Counted from the stretch's first letter, positions 29,394 through 38,052 are shown. The stretch: 63,293 nt of DNA from a virus (IMGVR_UViG_3300042887_000199:1-63293), one strand, 5' to 3'. Translations and numbers: made by a program. Notes: a model not told the origin generated them from the letters alone.

Positions 29394-29623
29394 AAGCCCC
29401 GCAAAAGTCGCTGAAAGACTGGGGAGACCAGAAATGGCGAACCAAAAGCGGAAAGCCATCGTCAAAGACCGGGGAGCGTTATCTCCCGGAAAAGGCAATC
29501 AAGGCACTAAGCCCAGCCGAGTACGCCGCCACGACGAAGGCAAAGCGGGCAGGGAAGAAAGCAGGAAAGCAGTTCGTAGCGCAGCCCAAGGGTATTGCAA
29601 AGAAAACAGCAGGGTTTAGATAA
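29390..29623 (+). CDS. Conserved basic phage protein (DUF5872-like)
   Basis: 77 residues: KSLKDWGDQKWRTKSGKPSS, GERYLPEKAIKALSPAEYAA, TTKAKRAGKKAGKQF. The KSGKPS and GERYLP motifs are conserved across many phage and virus proteins. The start is GTG at 29390 overlapping the previous stop (GTGA). It may be a small basic virion protein. Confidence 0.75.
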   Translation: MKAPQKSLKDWGDQKWRTKSGKPSSKTGERYLPEKAIKALSPAEYAATTKAKRAGKKAGKQFVAQPKGIAKKTAGFR

Positions 29624-30570
29624 TGACCACATCCGGTACAGCCAGCTTTAACCTTGACCTCAACGAAATGGTTGAGGAGGCGTTCGAACGCGCCGGGAGT
29701 CAGTTGCGTACTGGTTATGATCTGCGCACAGCCCGGAGGTCTTTGAACCTCCTTTTTGCCGATTGGGCAAACCGTGGCGTGAACATGTGGACGTTCGAGC
29801 AAAACACGATTACTTTGACACAGGGGCAACCAACGTATGCACTTCCTGACGATACTGTTGATCTACTGGACCATGTTATTCGGACTAACGCCAACCAGAC
29901 AAACAACCAAGCGGACTTGACGATCACCCGCATCTCAGTTTCAACTTACGCCACCATCCCTAACAAGCTAATTCAAGGCCGTCCAATTCAGGTTTGGGTG
30001 CAGCGTCTGTCGGGTAGTGAGTCCTTACTTGTTGGTACGTTACAAGCGGGCATTTCAGCGGCAGCAACCACTATTCCTGTAACTTCGCTGGCGGGCATCC
30101 CCACCGCCGGGTTTATTCGTATCGGCACAGAACTGATCGGGTTTAACCAGACCCAACCTGCGGAAAACGGCAACCCAGCGTACTTGCTTAATTGCACACG
30201 CGGGCAGGACAACACAACGGCAACAGCGCACTTGGTAAGCGCGGCCATATACGCCGTACAAAAGCAGAGCATTACCGTCTGGCCAACCCCAGACAGCGCC
30301 TATACCTACCAGTTCGTTTACTGGCGTATGCGCCGTATTCAGGATGCAGGTAATGGCGGCACCAAGACCATGGATGTGCCGTTTCGTTTTGTCCCTTGCT
30401 TGGCCGCAGGGCTGGCGTACTACATTGCGTTGAAAGTACCGGAAGGACTGTCGCGGTTAGACATCCTTAAAGCTCAGTATGACGAGGCGTGGAATAACGC
30501 GGCAAATGAAGATCAGGATCGGGCGGCGGTACGGTTTGTCCCAAGACAGTACTTTATTGGTGGTGGCTAA
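29623..30570 (+). CDS. Head-tail connector/adaptor with an inserted beta domain
   Basis: 315 residues. The outer parts match the adaptor fold: MVEEAFERAGSQLRTGYDLR, RSLNLLFADWANRGVNMW near the start, and RFVPCLAAGLAYYIALKVPE with DILKAQYDEAWNNAANEDQD near the end. Residues about 130-200 (LVGTLQAGISAAATTIPVTS to LLNCTRGQDNTTATAH) form a separate small beta domain often seen grafted on phage tail proteins. It probably sits below the portal, as P22 gp4 or T7 gp11 does. Confidence 0.75.
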   Translation: MTTSGTASFNLDLNEMVEEAFERAGSQLRTGYDLRTARRSLNLLFADWANRGVNMWTFEQNTITLTQGQPTYALPDDTVDLLDHVIRTNANQTNNQADLTITRISVSTYATIPNKLIQGRPIQVWVQRLSGSESLLVGTLQAGISAAATTIPVTSLAGIPTAGFIRIGTELIGFNQTQPAENGNPAYLLNCTRGQDNTTATAHLVSAAIYAVQKQSITVWPTPDSAYTYQFVYWRMRRIQDAGNGGTKTMDVPFRFVPCLAAGLAYYIALKVPEGLSRLDILKAQYDEAWNNAANEDQDRAAVRFVPRQYFIGGG

Positions 30571-30572
30571 CC

Positions 30573-30995
30573 ATGGGCAACAGGTTTGCGTCGGGCAAAC
30601 ATGCCATTGCAGAGTGCGACCGGTGTGGCCAGCGGTATAAGCTCAAGGAATTAAAGAAGCAAGTTTTAAAGACCAAGACGTATAATTTGCTGGTCTGCCC
30701 AACTTGCTGGGACCCGGATCAACCGCAGTTGCAGTTGGGTATGTACCCAGTGGATGACCCGCAGGGGCTGCGCGATCCGCGTCCTGACTTGAGCTATTAT
30801 CAATCAGGCTACACTGGGTTACAGATAACTAACGTACCAAGTTCGTCAGAAGAATCAGATGGCGACCCGTCAGGCGGTAGCCGGGTGTTTCAGTGGGGAT
30901 GGCGTCCCGTTGGTGGGGCGAGTGCTAATGATGCGGGGCTGACACCAAACTACTTGGTATCTGCCGGAGTTGTGGGTACAGTAACGATTACTTAG
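30573..30995 (+). CDS. Zinc-ribbon structural-region protein
   Basis: 140 residues. The first 50 contain two Cys pairs (AECDRCGQRYKLKELKKQ, then LLVCPTCWDPDQP) that should bind one zinc; the rest is polar and loop-rich. It follows the connector gene directly and is likely a minor virion or neck-assembly protein. Confidence 0.75.
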   Translation: MGNRFASGKHAIAECDRCGQRYKLKELKKQVLKTKTYNLLVCPTCWDPDQPQLQLGMYPVDDPQGLRDPRPDLSYYQSGYTGLQITNVPSSSEESDGDPSGGSRVFQWGWRPVGGASANDAGLTPNYLVSAGVVGTVTIT

Positions 30996-31004
30996 GAGCA
31001 AGAC

Positions 31005-31178
31005 ATGAAACACTCAGACATTAAGAAAGACAAGCCAATCATGGAGAAGATTGCCAAAAAGGCAGTCAAAGGCCACGAGAAGCGTATGCACAAAATGGCT
31101 AAGGGCGGTGTGACTTCAGAACAGATGAAGTCCATGGGCCGTAATCTGGCACGTGTTGCCAACCAAAAGTCGGGCTGA
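31005..31178 (+). CDS. Small basic hypothetical protein, 57 residues
   Basis: The frame from ATG 31005 has TTAGGAGCAAGAC upstream. It encodes KHSDIKKDKPIMEKIAKKAV and ends in MGRNLARVANQKSG. It is helical and strongly basic, in keeping with the row of Lys-rich proteins in this region. Function unknown. Confidence 0.75.
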   Translation: MKHSDIKKDKPIMEKIAKKAVKGHEKRMHKMAKGGVTSEQMKSMGRNLARVANQKSG

Positions 31179-31180
31179 TC

Positions 31181-31441
31181 ATGCCTAAATATTCACAAAA
31201 GCAGGGTGGCAAAGAAGTAGGCCAAGCTGCTGTTTACGCGGAGCCACATACTATGGACGGTAAAGCAATTAAGGCAATGCCATCAAAAGGCGCATCTGGT
31301 GCCAAGTGCATGGACGACATGAACATCTCGGTGGCGGGTCTTTCCAAAGGCAACTACAAAGAACCCAAGACTTCGGGCATTAAAATCCGTGGCACTGGCG
31401 CTGCAACTAAAGGCACGATGGCTCGTGGTCCGATGGGTTAA
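31181..31441 (+). CDS. Small Gly/Lys/Met-rich structural-region protein
   Basis: 86 residues: VGQAAVYAEPHTMDGKAIKA, GAKCMDDMNISVAGLSKGNY, ending in GIKIRGTGAATKGTMARGPM. The C-terminal stretch is a short, conserved tail differing from the KSASARADG tag but of the same basic type. Function unknown. Confidence 0.7.
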   Translation: MPKYSQKQGGKEVGQAAVYAEPHTMDGKAIKAMPSKGASGAKCMDDMNISVAGLSKGNYKEPKTSGIKIRGTGAATKGTMARGPMG

Positions 31442-31443
31442 TT

Positions 31444-32166
31444 ATGACGTACAACGAACTGTTCATTGCTGTTAAGAACTACCTGCAAAACGACTTCCCG
31501 TCGAATACGTGGACGAACGTAGCAGGTACAGGCACGACTACGTCTGACGGCACTGAACAGATCAACTTGTTTATCTCGCAAGCGGAAGAGCGCATCTATA
31601 ACACGGTGCAGATTCCTGCCCTGCGCAAGAACGTCACAGGCTTGACCACATCAGGCAACAAGTACTTGTCTTGCCCCGGCGACTTCCTGTCAGTCTTCTC
31701 GATGGCGGTGATTGATGCTACAGGTAATTACGAGTATTTGCTGAATAAGGATGTGAACTTCATCCGCGCAGCGTACCCCAACCCCACCGAGTCAGGCATT
31801 CCCCGGTATTACGCCTTGTTTGGTCCGACTGTTGTGACCAGTGTTATTACGGACGAGTTGAGCTTTATCCTTGGCCCCACGCCCGACGCTGCGTATACGA
31901 TAGAGTTGCACTACAACTACTACCCTGAGTCGATCACAGTGGCGGCTGACGGACGTACATGGCTTGGCGACAACTACTCGCCGGTTCTGCTGTATGGCGC
32001 AATGCTGGAAGCCTATATCTTCTTGAAGGGCGAAGTTGATGTGATGGCGACTTACAAAGGTAAGTACGACGAAGCCATGGCACAACTCAACCGTCTGGGC
32101 AGTGGTCTGGAGCGTGGTGATGCGTACAGAGATGGCCAGTACAGAATTGCTAAGGTCGGACCATGA
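31444..32166 (+). CDS. Tail/neck adaptor protein
   Basis: 240 residues. Helical N-terminus (NELFIAVKNYLQNDFPSNTW; FISQAEERIYNTVQIPALRK), central beta sheet with SCPGDFLSVFSMAVIDATG, and a C-terminal helix pair (ATYKGKYDEAMAQLNRLGSG). This helix-sheet-helix pattern is typical of phage adaptor proteins joining portal and tail (P22 gp4/T7 gp11-like). A second such protein is encoded at 29623. Confidence 0.7.
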   Translation: MTYNELFIAVKNYLQNDFPSNTWTNVAGTGTTTSDGTEQINLFISQAEERIYNTVQIPALRKNVTGLTTSGNKYLSCPGDFLSVFSMAVIDATGNYEYLLNKDVNFIRAAYPNPTESGIPRYYALFGPTVVTSVITDELSFILGPTPDAAYTIELHYNYYPESITVAADGRTWLGDNYSPVLLYGAMLEAYIFLKGEVDVMATYKGKYDEAMAQLNRLGSGLERGDAYRDGQYRIAKVGP

Positions 32167-32597
32167 GTATTCAGCAAGGACTGACAAACAGCTTCAAACA
32201 AGAGATGCTCCAAGCAGGGCAGAACTTGGCAACCGACACATTAAAGATGGCGTTGTATACGGCGTTTTCTGACATCGGCCCCCTGACCACGGTGTACACC
32301 ACGACGAACGAAGTTACCGGTACAGGCTATACGGCAGGCGGCGTTGTGATGACGGGCGTGACAATCAGCACACAAACATCGGGGCCAAATGAGGGCACGG
32401 TGTTTGTAGATTTTGCAAATGTGTCATGGCCCGGTGCCAACTTTACCGCCCGTGGCGCGTTGATCTACAACGTAACCCGCAGTAATAAATCAGTAGCAGT
32501 GCTGGACTTTGGGTCAGATAAGACGTTTAGCAGTGTAAGCAACACCGTTGTGATGCCAGAGAATACGGCAACGACGGCACTAATTCGCTTTCCTTGA
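32163..32597 (+). CDS. Tail structural protein
   Basis: 144 residues: QGLTNSFKQEMLQAGQNLAT, DTLKMALYTAFSDIG, then strands with SNKSVAVLDFGSDKTFSSVS. Proteins opening with this helix and MALYT/AL motif are common in tail/fibre regions of tailed phages. Probably part of the tail tip or fibre base. Confidence 0.7.
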   Translation: MSIQQGLTNSFKQEMLQAGQNLATDTLKMALYTAFSDIGPLTTVYTTTNEVTGTGYTAGGVVMTGVTISTQTSGPNEGTVFVDFANVSWPGANFTARGALIYNVTRSNKSVAVLDFGSDKTFSSVSNTVVMPENTATTALIRFP

Positions 32598-32606
32598 GAG
32601 GTAGTC

Positions 32607-33185
32607 ATGAGCACAAAAGAGAAATCCAACGTAGCTGATACCGTCGATGCTACGGTTATTGCTGGCAAGGGTTTGAGAGAAGGCGCTGGCGCATCCGGTG
32701 TATATACCGTGGTATGTATCGGTGCTGATGGCGTTGAGAAGTGGCGCGATACGTTCCCCAATCTGGTGGTCAACTCTGGCTTGCAGTTGATGAACAACAC
32801 CTTCTTCGCTGGCACTAGCTACACCGCCGTTTGGTATCTGGGCTTAATTACCGGTCCCGGATCGGGCACATCGTTTAGCGCAACAGACACCATGTCCTCG
32901 CACCTTGGCTGGACGGAAGATACGACCTACTCCAACGCCAACCGCCCAACAGTGACGTTTGGTACCGCTACGCTGGCTGATCCTTCGGTGATTGCAACGA
33001 CTGCAACTTCGTTCTCGATCAACGGTGCGACTACTGTGGCGGGTGCGTTTCTGACCACGAACAACACCAAGGGCGGTACAACCGGTACGCTGTTCTCAGC
33101 GAGTGACTTTACTGGCGGCGACCGTATCTTGGCCTCTGGCGATACACTGAATGTAACGTACACCTTCACTCTGGAAGCACCGTAA
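32607..33185 (+). CDS. Tail structural protein
   Basis: 192 residues. The core FPNLVVNSGLQLMNNTFFAG and WYLGLITGPGSGTSFSATDT is a repeated motif in phage tail proteins; the rest is Ser/Thr-rich beta structure (TTATSFSINGATTVAGAFLT). Likely tail fibre or baseplate component. Confidence 0.7.
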   Translation: MSTKEKSNVADTVDATVIAGKGLREGAGASGVYTVVCIGADGVEKWRDTFPNLVVNSGLQLMNNTFFAGTSYTAVWYLGLITGPGSGTSFSATDTMSSHLGWTEDTTYSNANRPTVTFGTATLADPSVIATTATSFSINGATTVAGAFLTTNNTKGGTTGTLFSASDFTGGDRILASGDTLNVTYTFTLEAP

Positions 33186-33197
33186 TGGGGGTAGGGC

Positions 33198-33581
33198 ATG
33201 GCGCTTGTTCTTGAAGACCGCGTTAGAGAGACCACGACCACAACCGGTAACGGCACAATCACGCTTGCTGGGGCTGTCGTTGGCTTTCAGTCTTTTGCCA
33301 TTATTGGCAACGGCAACAACACCTATTACACCATCGCAGGTCAGGGCACTTCCGAATGGGAAGTGGGTATCGGCACATACACATCAAGCGGCACGACACT
33401 AAGCCGGGATACGGTTCTCTCCTCCAGTGCGGGGGGTACGACCAAGGTGACTTTCTCTGCGGGAACCAAGGATGTGTTTGTGGTGTATCCGTCCGAACGT
33501 GCTGTGTATTACAACGCCGCAAACGAGCCGCCCTTTGATCCGGCGGGTACAGCCGTGGCCTTATCAATTGCGCTTGGATAA
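33198..33581 (+). CDS. Tail structural protein
   Basis: 127 residues: LEDRVRETTTTTGNGTITLA, GQGTSEWEVGIGTYTSSGTT, LSRDTVLSSSAGGTTKVTF. This beta-barrel-like pattern recurs as a domain in phage tail fibres. Probably a fibre-attachment protein. Confidence 0.75.
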   Translation: MALVLEDRVRETTTTTGNGTITLAGAVVGFQSFAIIGNGNNTYYTIAGQGTSEWEVGIGTYTSSGTTLSRDTVLSSSAGGTTKVTFSAGTKDVFVVYPSERAVYYNAANEPPFDPAGTAVALSIALG

Positions 33582-33584
33582 ATC

Positions 33585-33911
33585 ATGGCAAATACTTTTA
33601 AATCAAACCTAATCAAGAACGTCGGTGCATCACCGGCGACTGTTTACACCTGCCCTGCTTTAACGCAGACCACGCTGATCGGCTTGTCAGTTGCGAATAC
33701 AACGACCTCACCTATTACCACGGATGTGTACATCACCAGATCGGCAGTTAATTACTATCTGATCGAGACGGCTGTAGTTCCAGTGGGGGGTTCGTTGGTG
33801 GTTGTGGGTGGTGAGCAGAAGGTGGTGTTAGAGCCGTCTGACGTATTAGTTGCGGTTACTAGCGCTGCATCGTCAGCGGATGTCGTGGCTTCCTATCTGG
33901 AAATAACGTAA
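33585..33911 (+). CDS. Small tail structural protein
   Basis: 108 residues of beta structure: NLIKNVGASPATVYTCPALT, TTLIGLSVANTTTSPITTDV, GGEQKVVLEPSDVLVAVTS. Compact, without a recognised catalytic feature. Overlaps the next gene by one base. Confidence 0.7.
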   Translation: MANTFKSNLIKNVGASPATVYTCPALTQTTLIGLSVANTTTSPITTDVYITRSAVNYYLIETAVVPVGGSLVVVGGEQKVVLEPSDVLVAVTSAASSADVVASYLEIT

Positions 33912-34426
33912 TGTCATACATCGGCTCCACCCCAACGACACAGAGCTTTATCGCCGGAACGGATTCGTTTAATGGCACGGGTTCGGCTACCAACTTTACT
34001 CTCTCGCGCTTGGTCAACTCGGTCAACGACATTCAAGTCGTGGTCAACAACGTGGTGCAATATCCACCGAATTACTCGGTGTCTGGGAATACGCTGACCA
34101 TCTCTCCGGCTCCGTCTGCTGGTACGAACAACGTCTACGTCAGATACTTAAGCACCACGCTGCAAACCTTTGCGCCTTCGCAGGGTACGGTTGGGTTAAC
34201 TCAATTAAGCGCAACGGGCACACCAAGCACTTCGACGTTTTTGCGGGGGGATAATTCGTGGGCTGCTGCTGGTGCGCAGGATAATATCTTTTACGAGAAC
34301 GGTCAGACGGTGACAGCAGACCGCACGATTGGCAGTACAACTAACGCTATGAGTTCAGGCCCGATTACGATTAATACAGGCGTAACGGTGACTATCTCTA
34401 CTGGCGGTAACTGGGCGATTGTATGA
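33911..34426 (+). CDS. Tail fibre protein (short), YIG-type N-terminus
   Basis: 171 residues. It begins MSYIGSTPTTQSF and FNGTGSATNFTLSRLVNSVN, the virion-attachment motif also used by the gene at 36454. After strands with VNNVVQYPPNYSVSGNTLTI there is a STFLRGDNSW motif and a short C-terminal part. It overlaps the next gene (ATGA). Likely the anchor for exchangeable fibre parts. Confidence 0.75.
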   Translation: MSYIGSTPTTQSFIAGTDSFNGTGSATNFTLSRLVNSVNDIQVVVNNVVQYPPNYSVSGNTLTISPAPSAGTNNVYVRYLSTTLQTFAPSQGTVGLTQLSATGTPSTSTFLRGDNSWAAAGAQDNIFYENGQTVTADRTIGSTTNAMSSGPITINTGVTVTISTGGNWAIV

Positions 34427-34770
34427 GCACCATACGAGTCACGACTATTGCAACTCAGGCTGGTGTAGAGGTCTACACGGCGAAGGCTTGGGTCAACTTT
34501 AACGGGTCCGGTACGGTAGCAATACGTGGTAGCGGGAATGTGAGTTCAATTACAGATAATGGGGTTGGTAACTATACGGTTAATTTTACCAATGCGCTGG
34601 CTGATGTAAATTACGCAGTTGGTGGATCAGCAAACTCATTAGCTAATTACGGGGATAGACAGTTATCTGCTACCCCAACATCTAGTTCCGCTTGCCGTTT
34701 ATATTCTGGGCGAACTGCTACCACCGATTTGTATGATGCCGAATATGTTTTAGCCGCTTTCTTCCGTTAA
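34423..34770 (+). CDS. Tail fibre module paralogue 1
   Basis: 115 residues: MSTIRVTTI, then the shared core KAWVNFNGSGTVAIRGSGNV, SSITDNGVGNYTVNF and a variable C-terminus. The core is the first of four in this locus. Known in many phage fibres, it probably forms a beta domain involved in host binding. Confidence 0.75.
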   Translation: MSTIRVTTIATQAGVEVYTAKAWVNFNGSGTVAIRGSGNVSSITDNGVGNYTVNFTNALADVNYAVGGSANSLANYGDRQLSATPTSSSACRLYSGRTATTDLYDAEYVLAAFFR

Positions 34771-34773
34771 ACC

Positions 34774-35166
34774 ATGAGCACACTAAGACTAACCACCATA
34801 TCCAACCAGACAGGTTCCTCATCGGTTCCGTCTGAGACCGTGATTAACGGTAGTGCCAAGGCATGGGTGAACTTTAACGGTACAGGCACAGTAGCTATCC
34901 GGGCGAGTTTTAATGTGACTTCGATTACGGATTATGGCACTGGTGGGTACGGTGTCAATTTTACTAATGCTTTTGCTGACACGAATTACGCGAAAAACGT
35001 GTCTTGTTCGTTTATTTATACATCAGCGCATTCAATAGTGAATACGGATGTTGATCTTGCGGGGGCGGAGTCTGCGCCGACAACAAGCTCCTTTAGATTC
35101 GTTTGCAGCACAAACATAAGTGGCACTGGTGACCCAAAATATTGCAGTGTTTCTGTTTTCCGCTAA
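34774..35166 (+). CDS. Tail fibre module paralogue 2
   Basis: 130 residues. STLRLTTISNQTGSSSVPSE precedes the core KAWVNFNGTGTVAIRASFNV, TSITDYGTGGYGVNF; the rest differs from the other copies (FIYTSAHSIVNTDVDLAGAE). The same ending CSVSVFR-type motif is retained. Confidence 0.75.
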   Translation: MSTLRLTTISNQTGSSSVPSETVINGSAKAWVNFNGTGTVAIRASFNVTSITDYGTGGYGVNFTNAFADTNYAKNVSCSFIYTSAHSIVNTDVDLAGAESAPTTSSFRFVCSTNISGTGDPKYCSVSVFR

Positions 35167-35172
35167 AAGACC

Positions 35173-35553
35173 ATGAGCACACTACGAGTCACTACAGTAA
35201 CGAATCCATCAGGCGGGCAACCGACGATTGCTGGCTTGGCAAAAGCTTGGGTCAACTTTAACGGAACCGGAACGCCAGCTATTCGCGCATCATTGAATGT
35301 GTCGAGCATTACGGATAACGGGGTGGGTGACTATACGGTGAACTTTACTACGGCTATGCCGGATGGAAATTATGTTTGGGCTGCTACTGGTGGTGACGGC
35401 GCTGGAGTTGGTCAAACAAATTGGTTCTCAACCCCCGGCGGAACCGACCCAACTTCAATGATGCTTGCAGGGTCTTTACGAATCAAAAATAGTTATGCAA
35501 ATAATACAACGAACATTGATTTGCAATATAACGGAATTTCAGTCTTCCGCTAA
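35173..35553 (+). CDS. Tail fibre module paralogue 3
   Basis: 126 residues. STLRVTTVTNPSGGQPTIAG, then KAWVNFNGTGTPAIRASLNV, SSITDNGVGDYTVNF, then a divergent C-terminal segment ending in GISVFR. Third of four paralogues, separated only by a few bases from paralogue 2. Confidence 0.75.
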   Translation: MSTLRVTTVTNPSGGQPTIAGLAKAWVNFNGTGTPAIRASLNVSSITDNGVGDYTVNFTTAMPDGNYVWAATGGDGAGVGQTNWFSTPGGTDPTSMMLAGSLRIKNSYANNTTNIDLQYNGISVFR

Positions 35554-35565
35554 CAAGGAGCTTTT

Positions 35566-35757
35566 ATGAACCAACGAATTATTTACCCAACAGATGACGG
35601 CGGTGTTGCTGTCATTATTCCCACGGCTGAGTGTGGCCTGACGATTCAACAGATCGCAGCCAAGGATGTCCCGATGGGCAAGCCGTATAAGATTGTGGAT
35701 GTCTCTGAGATTCCCTCAGAGCGACTTTTCAGAAATGCTTGGACATATCAGGAGTAA
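35566..35757 (+). CDS. Small conserved fibre-region protein
   Basis: 63 residues: NQRIIYPTDDGGVAVIIPTA, ECGLTIQQIAAKDVP, then RLFRNAWTYQE. Genes of this pattern accompany tail fibre modules in phages and prophages. Possibly a fibre-assembly chaperone. Confidence 0.65.
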   Translation: MNQRIIYPTDDGGVAVIIPTAECGLTIQQIAAKDVPMGKPYKIVDVSEIPSERLFRNAWTYQE

Positions 35758-35760
35758 CCC

Positions 35761-35994
35761 ATGAGTATTGTAATCGACTTAACAAAAGCCAAAACCATTG
35801 GTCACGATATGCGCCGTGCTGCTCGTGCTGAGGAATTCAAGCCTTACGACGACGCTATAGCCAAGCAGATACCGGGTCAGATGGAAGGCGCAGAAGCCGC
35901 CCGTCAAGCTATCCGTGAGAAGTACGCAGCTATCCAGACCAGTATTGACGCAGCAGCAACACCTGACGAGATTAAAGCAGCACTGGGGATTTAA
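35761..35994 (+). CDS. Small fibre-assembly-like protein
   Basis: 77 residues, helical: SIVIDLTKAKTIGHDMRRAA, RAEEFKPYDDAIAKQIPGQM, ending in AAATPDEIKAALGI. Similar helices occur at the C-terminus of phage fibre-assembly proteins (DUF4376-like). Its placement among the fibre genes fits an assembly chaperone. Confidence 0.65.
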   Translation: MSIVIDLTKAKTIGHDMRRAARAEEFKPYDDAIAKQIPGQMEGAEAARQAIREKYAAIQTSIDAAATPDEIKAALGI

Positions 35995-36441
35995 ATGGCA
36001 ATCGACAAGATACCAAGTGCGGGGATTGATGCAGGCGGGGTAGCTCCGAGCAACCTGTCTACGGGTGCGCCTTCGTGGGACTCGTCTGGTAACTTGTCGT
36101 TTAATTCCGGCTATGGGTCTACTGTTGTTGCGTATGGTTGTCGTGCTTGGGTGAACTTTAATGGTACGAGTACGGTTGCTATCAGAGCGTCTGGTAATGT
36201 AAGTTCTATTACGGATAACGGAACTGGGGATTACACTGTGAACTATACGGCGGCTATGCCGGATGTTAATTACTGTTCGCTTGCAACAGGAACAGGACAA
36301 GTTACTGTAAGTATTGATGGATATGCAAATCTTCGTGATCCTCAAACAGAAAAGAAGGTGGGGAGCGTTCGTGTTCAGCAGGTTACAAGTACTGGCTCTC
36401 CCTACGACACAAATAATATGAATGTTGCCATATTCCGCTAA
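35995..36441 (+). CDS. Tail fibre module paralogue 4
   Basis: 148 residues. A different N-terminus (AIDKIPSAGIDAGGVAPSNL, then WDSSGNLSFNS) carries the same core RAWVNFNGTSTVAIRASGNV, SSITDNGTGDYTVNY. The module has been joined to another anchor, showing mosaic exchange. Confidence 0.75.
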   Translation: MAIDKIPSAGIDAGGVAPSNLSTGAPSWDSSGNLSFNSGYGSTVVAYGCRAWVNFNGTSTVAIRASGNVSSITDNGTGDYTVNYTAAMPDVNYCSLATGTGQVTVSIDGYANLRDPQTEKKVGSVRVQQVTSTGSPYDTNNMNVAIFR

Positions 36442-36453
36442 CAAGGACTAATC

Positions 36454-37515
36454 GTGTCATACATCGGCGCACAACCAACAACAGCCTCATTCCCGTTCGA
36501 TCAGTTCAGCGGTAACGGATCAACTACGGCTTTCACGCTGACGTATGCGCCAGCCAGCACAAGTTCGATTATTGTTGCGGTATCAGGTGTAGTTCAGAAC
36601 CCAAACACATATAGCTGCATTGGCACGACCCTGACATTCTCAGGCGCACCGCCATCGGGTACAAACAACATCTCGGTGCTGTATCTTGGCTTACCTGTGA
36701 TTGGCGTATCGTCACCGGGCAACACGGCGTACTTCTCTTCAACTTCGTTTACAGCAACTGCAAGTCAGACCACGTTCACCCCAAGCGGCAGCTATCAGGT
36801 TGGCTTCATCAACGTCATCCGTAACGGCTCCCAGCTTGCCCCTGCTGACTACACAGCAACGAACGGAACAACAGTCGTACTGAACAACGCTTGCACGGCT
36901 GGCGACATCGTAGTCATCGAGGTCTACACCCTAACGTCTATCGCTAACGCAATCCCACAAGGCGGCGGCACATTCACAGGCGGGGTTGCTGGCACGACGT
37001 TTACGGGCACAAGTTTTTCTGTTGCGGCAGGGACGCTGTATCCGCTGGTGTCTGGTACGGCTGTTGCATCTACATCAGGCACTTCGATTGATTTCACAGG
37101 TATCCCAAGCACGGCAAAACGGATTACGGTGATGTTTAGTGGGGTGAGTGTAAGTGGGACATCAAGTTGGTTAGTTCAAATAGGTGATTCGGGTGGTATC
37201 GAAAATACTGGTTATACGTCTTCTGCTTTTATTATAGCCACAGTAGGAAGCAACGGTATTAACTCAACCGCAGGATATATAATTTTAAGTGATACAGCAG
37301 CGTATGCGTTTTCAGGAAAAATGATGATTGATAACATAACTTCAAACACATGGGTTTCTTCGCATACTTTAGGAAGTGGCACTTCGTTAACCGGGTTGAC
37401 TGGATTTGGTGGTGGTTCTAAATCACTATCCGCAACACTAGACCGAGTCCGCATCACCACAGTCAACGGCACCGACACCTTCGACGCTGGCACTATTAAC
37501 ATTATGTGGGAGTAA
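36454..37515 (+). CDS. Long tail fibre protein
   Basis: 353 residues, GTG start at 36454 after AAGGACTAATC. It begins SYIGAQPTTASFPFDQFSGN like the gene at 33911, followed by two repeated beta modules (VVQNPNTYSCIGTTLTFSG; FTPSGSYQVGFINVIRNGSQ). The C-terminal half (SGTSIDFTGIPSTAKRITVM to TFDAGTINIMWE) is a receptor-binding tip-like domain. It is paralogous at its C-terminus to the next gene. Confidence 0.8.
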   Translation: MSYIGAQPTTASFPFDQFSGNGSTTAFTLTYAPASTSSIIVAVSGVVQNPNTYSCIGTTLTFSGAPPSGTNNISVLYLGLPVIGVSSPGNTAYFSSTSFTATASQTTFTPSGSYQVGFINVIRNGSQLAPADYTATNGTTVVLNNACTAGDIVVIEVYTLTSIANAIPQGGGTFTGGVAGTTFTGTSFSVAAGTLYPLVSGTAVASTSGTSIDFTGIPSTAKRITVMFSGVSVSGTSSWLVQIGDSGGIENTGYTSSAFIIATVGSNGINSTAGYIILSDTAAYAFSGKMMIDNITSNTWVSSHTLGSGTSLTGLTGFGGGSKSLSATLDRVRITTVNGTDTFDAGTINIMWE

Positions 37516-37518
37516 CGA

Positions 37519-38049
37519 ATGACGAAGGCAGTTGATCTTGCTGCGGTGGGGAGTAATGCCAACTCCAGCGGCACGTTGTTGATTTCTGGTACTGCGGTAA
37601 GCGCATCAGGCACATCGTTTGACTTAACTGGTATCCCCTCGTGGGCAAAACGAGTGACGGTACTGTACGCAGGACTAAGTTTAAATACTGGCGGGGTTAA
37701 CCCTATAACGTTTCGTCTTGGAACGTCTGGCGGCATAGTGGCTACTGGCTATCTTGGCTCACAAGGTTATGTTGGTGGGCCACCGGCATCTACTCTTATG
37801 TCTACTGGGTTTGAGTTATATCAAGATACCGCAGCGGATACTCTTTCCGGTGCTCTTACGCTACAACTACTAAACCCAGCAACTAATCATTGGGTTGCTA
37901 CAGGAATAGCGGGCGCTACGAATGCGGCTTATTTGCGGTACATAGGCGGCCACGTAACCTTAAGTGGCGCGCTAACTCAAATTCGAGTAACAACAGGAAA
38001 CGGAACAGCAACGTTTGATGCTGGCACTGTAAACATTATGTGGGAGTAA
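37519..38049 (+). CDS. Tail fibre tip paralogue
   Basis: 176 residues with only the C-terminal type of domain: ISGTAVSASGTSFDLTGIPS, WAKRVTVLYAGLSLNTGGVN, and the ending TFDAGTVNIMWE shared with the gene at 36454. It looks like a duplicated tip domain without the virion anchor, so it may assemble onto another fibre. Confidence 0.75.
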   Translation: MTKAVDLAAVGSNANSSGTLLISGTAVSASGTSFDLTGIPSWAKRVTVLYAGLSLNTGGVNPITFRLGTSGGIVATGYLGSQGYVGGPPASTLMSTGFELYQDTAADTLSGALTLQLLNPATNHWVATGIAGATNAAYLRYIGGHVTLSGALTQIRVTTGNGTATFDAGTVNIMWE

Positions 38050-38052
38050 AAC

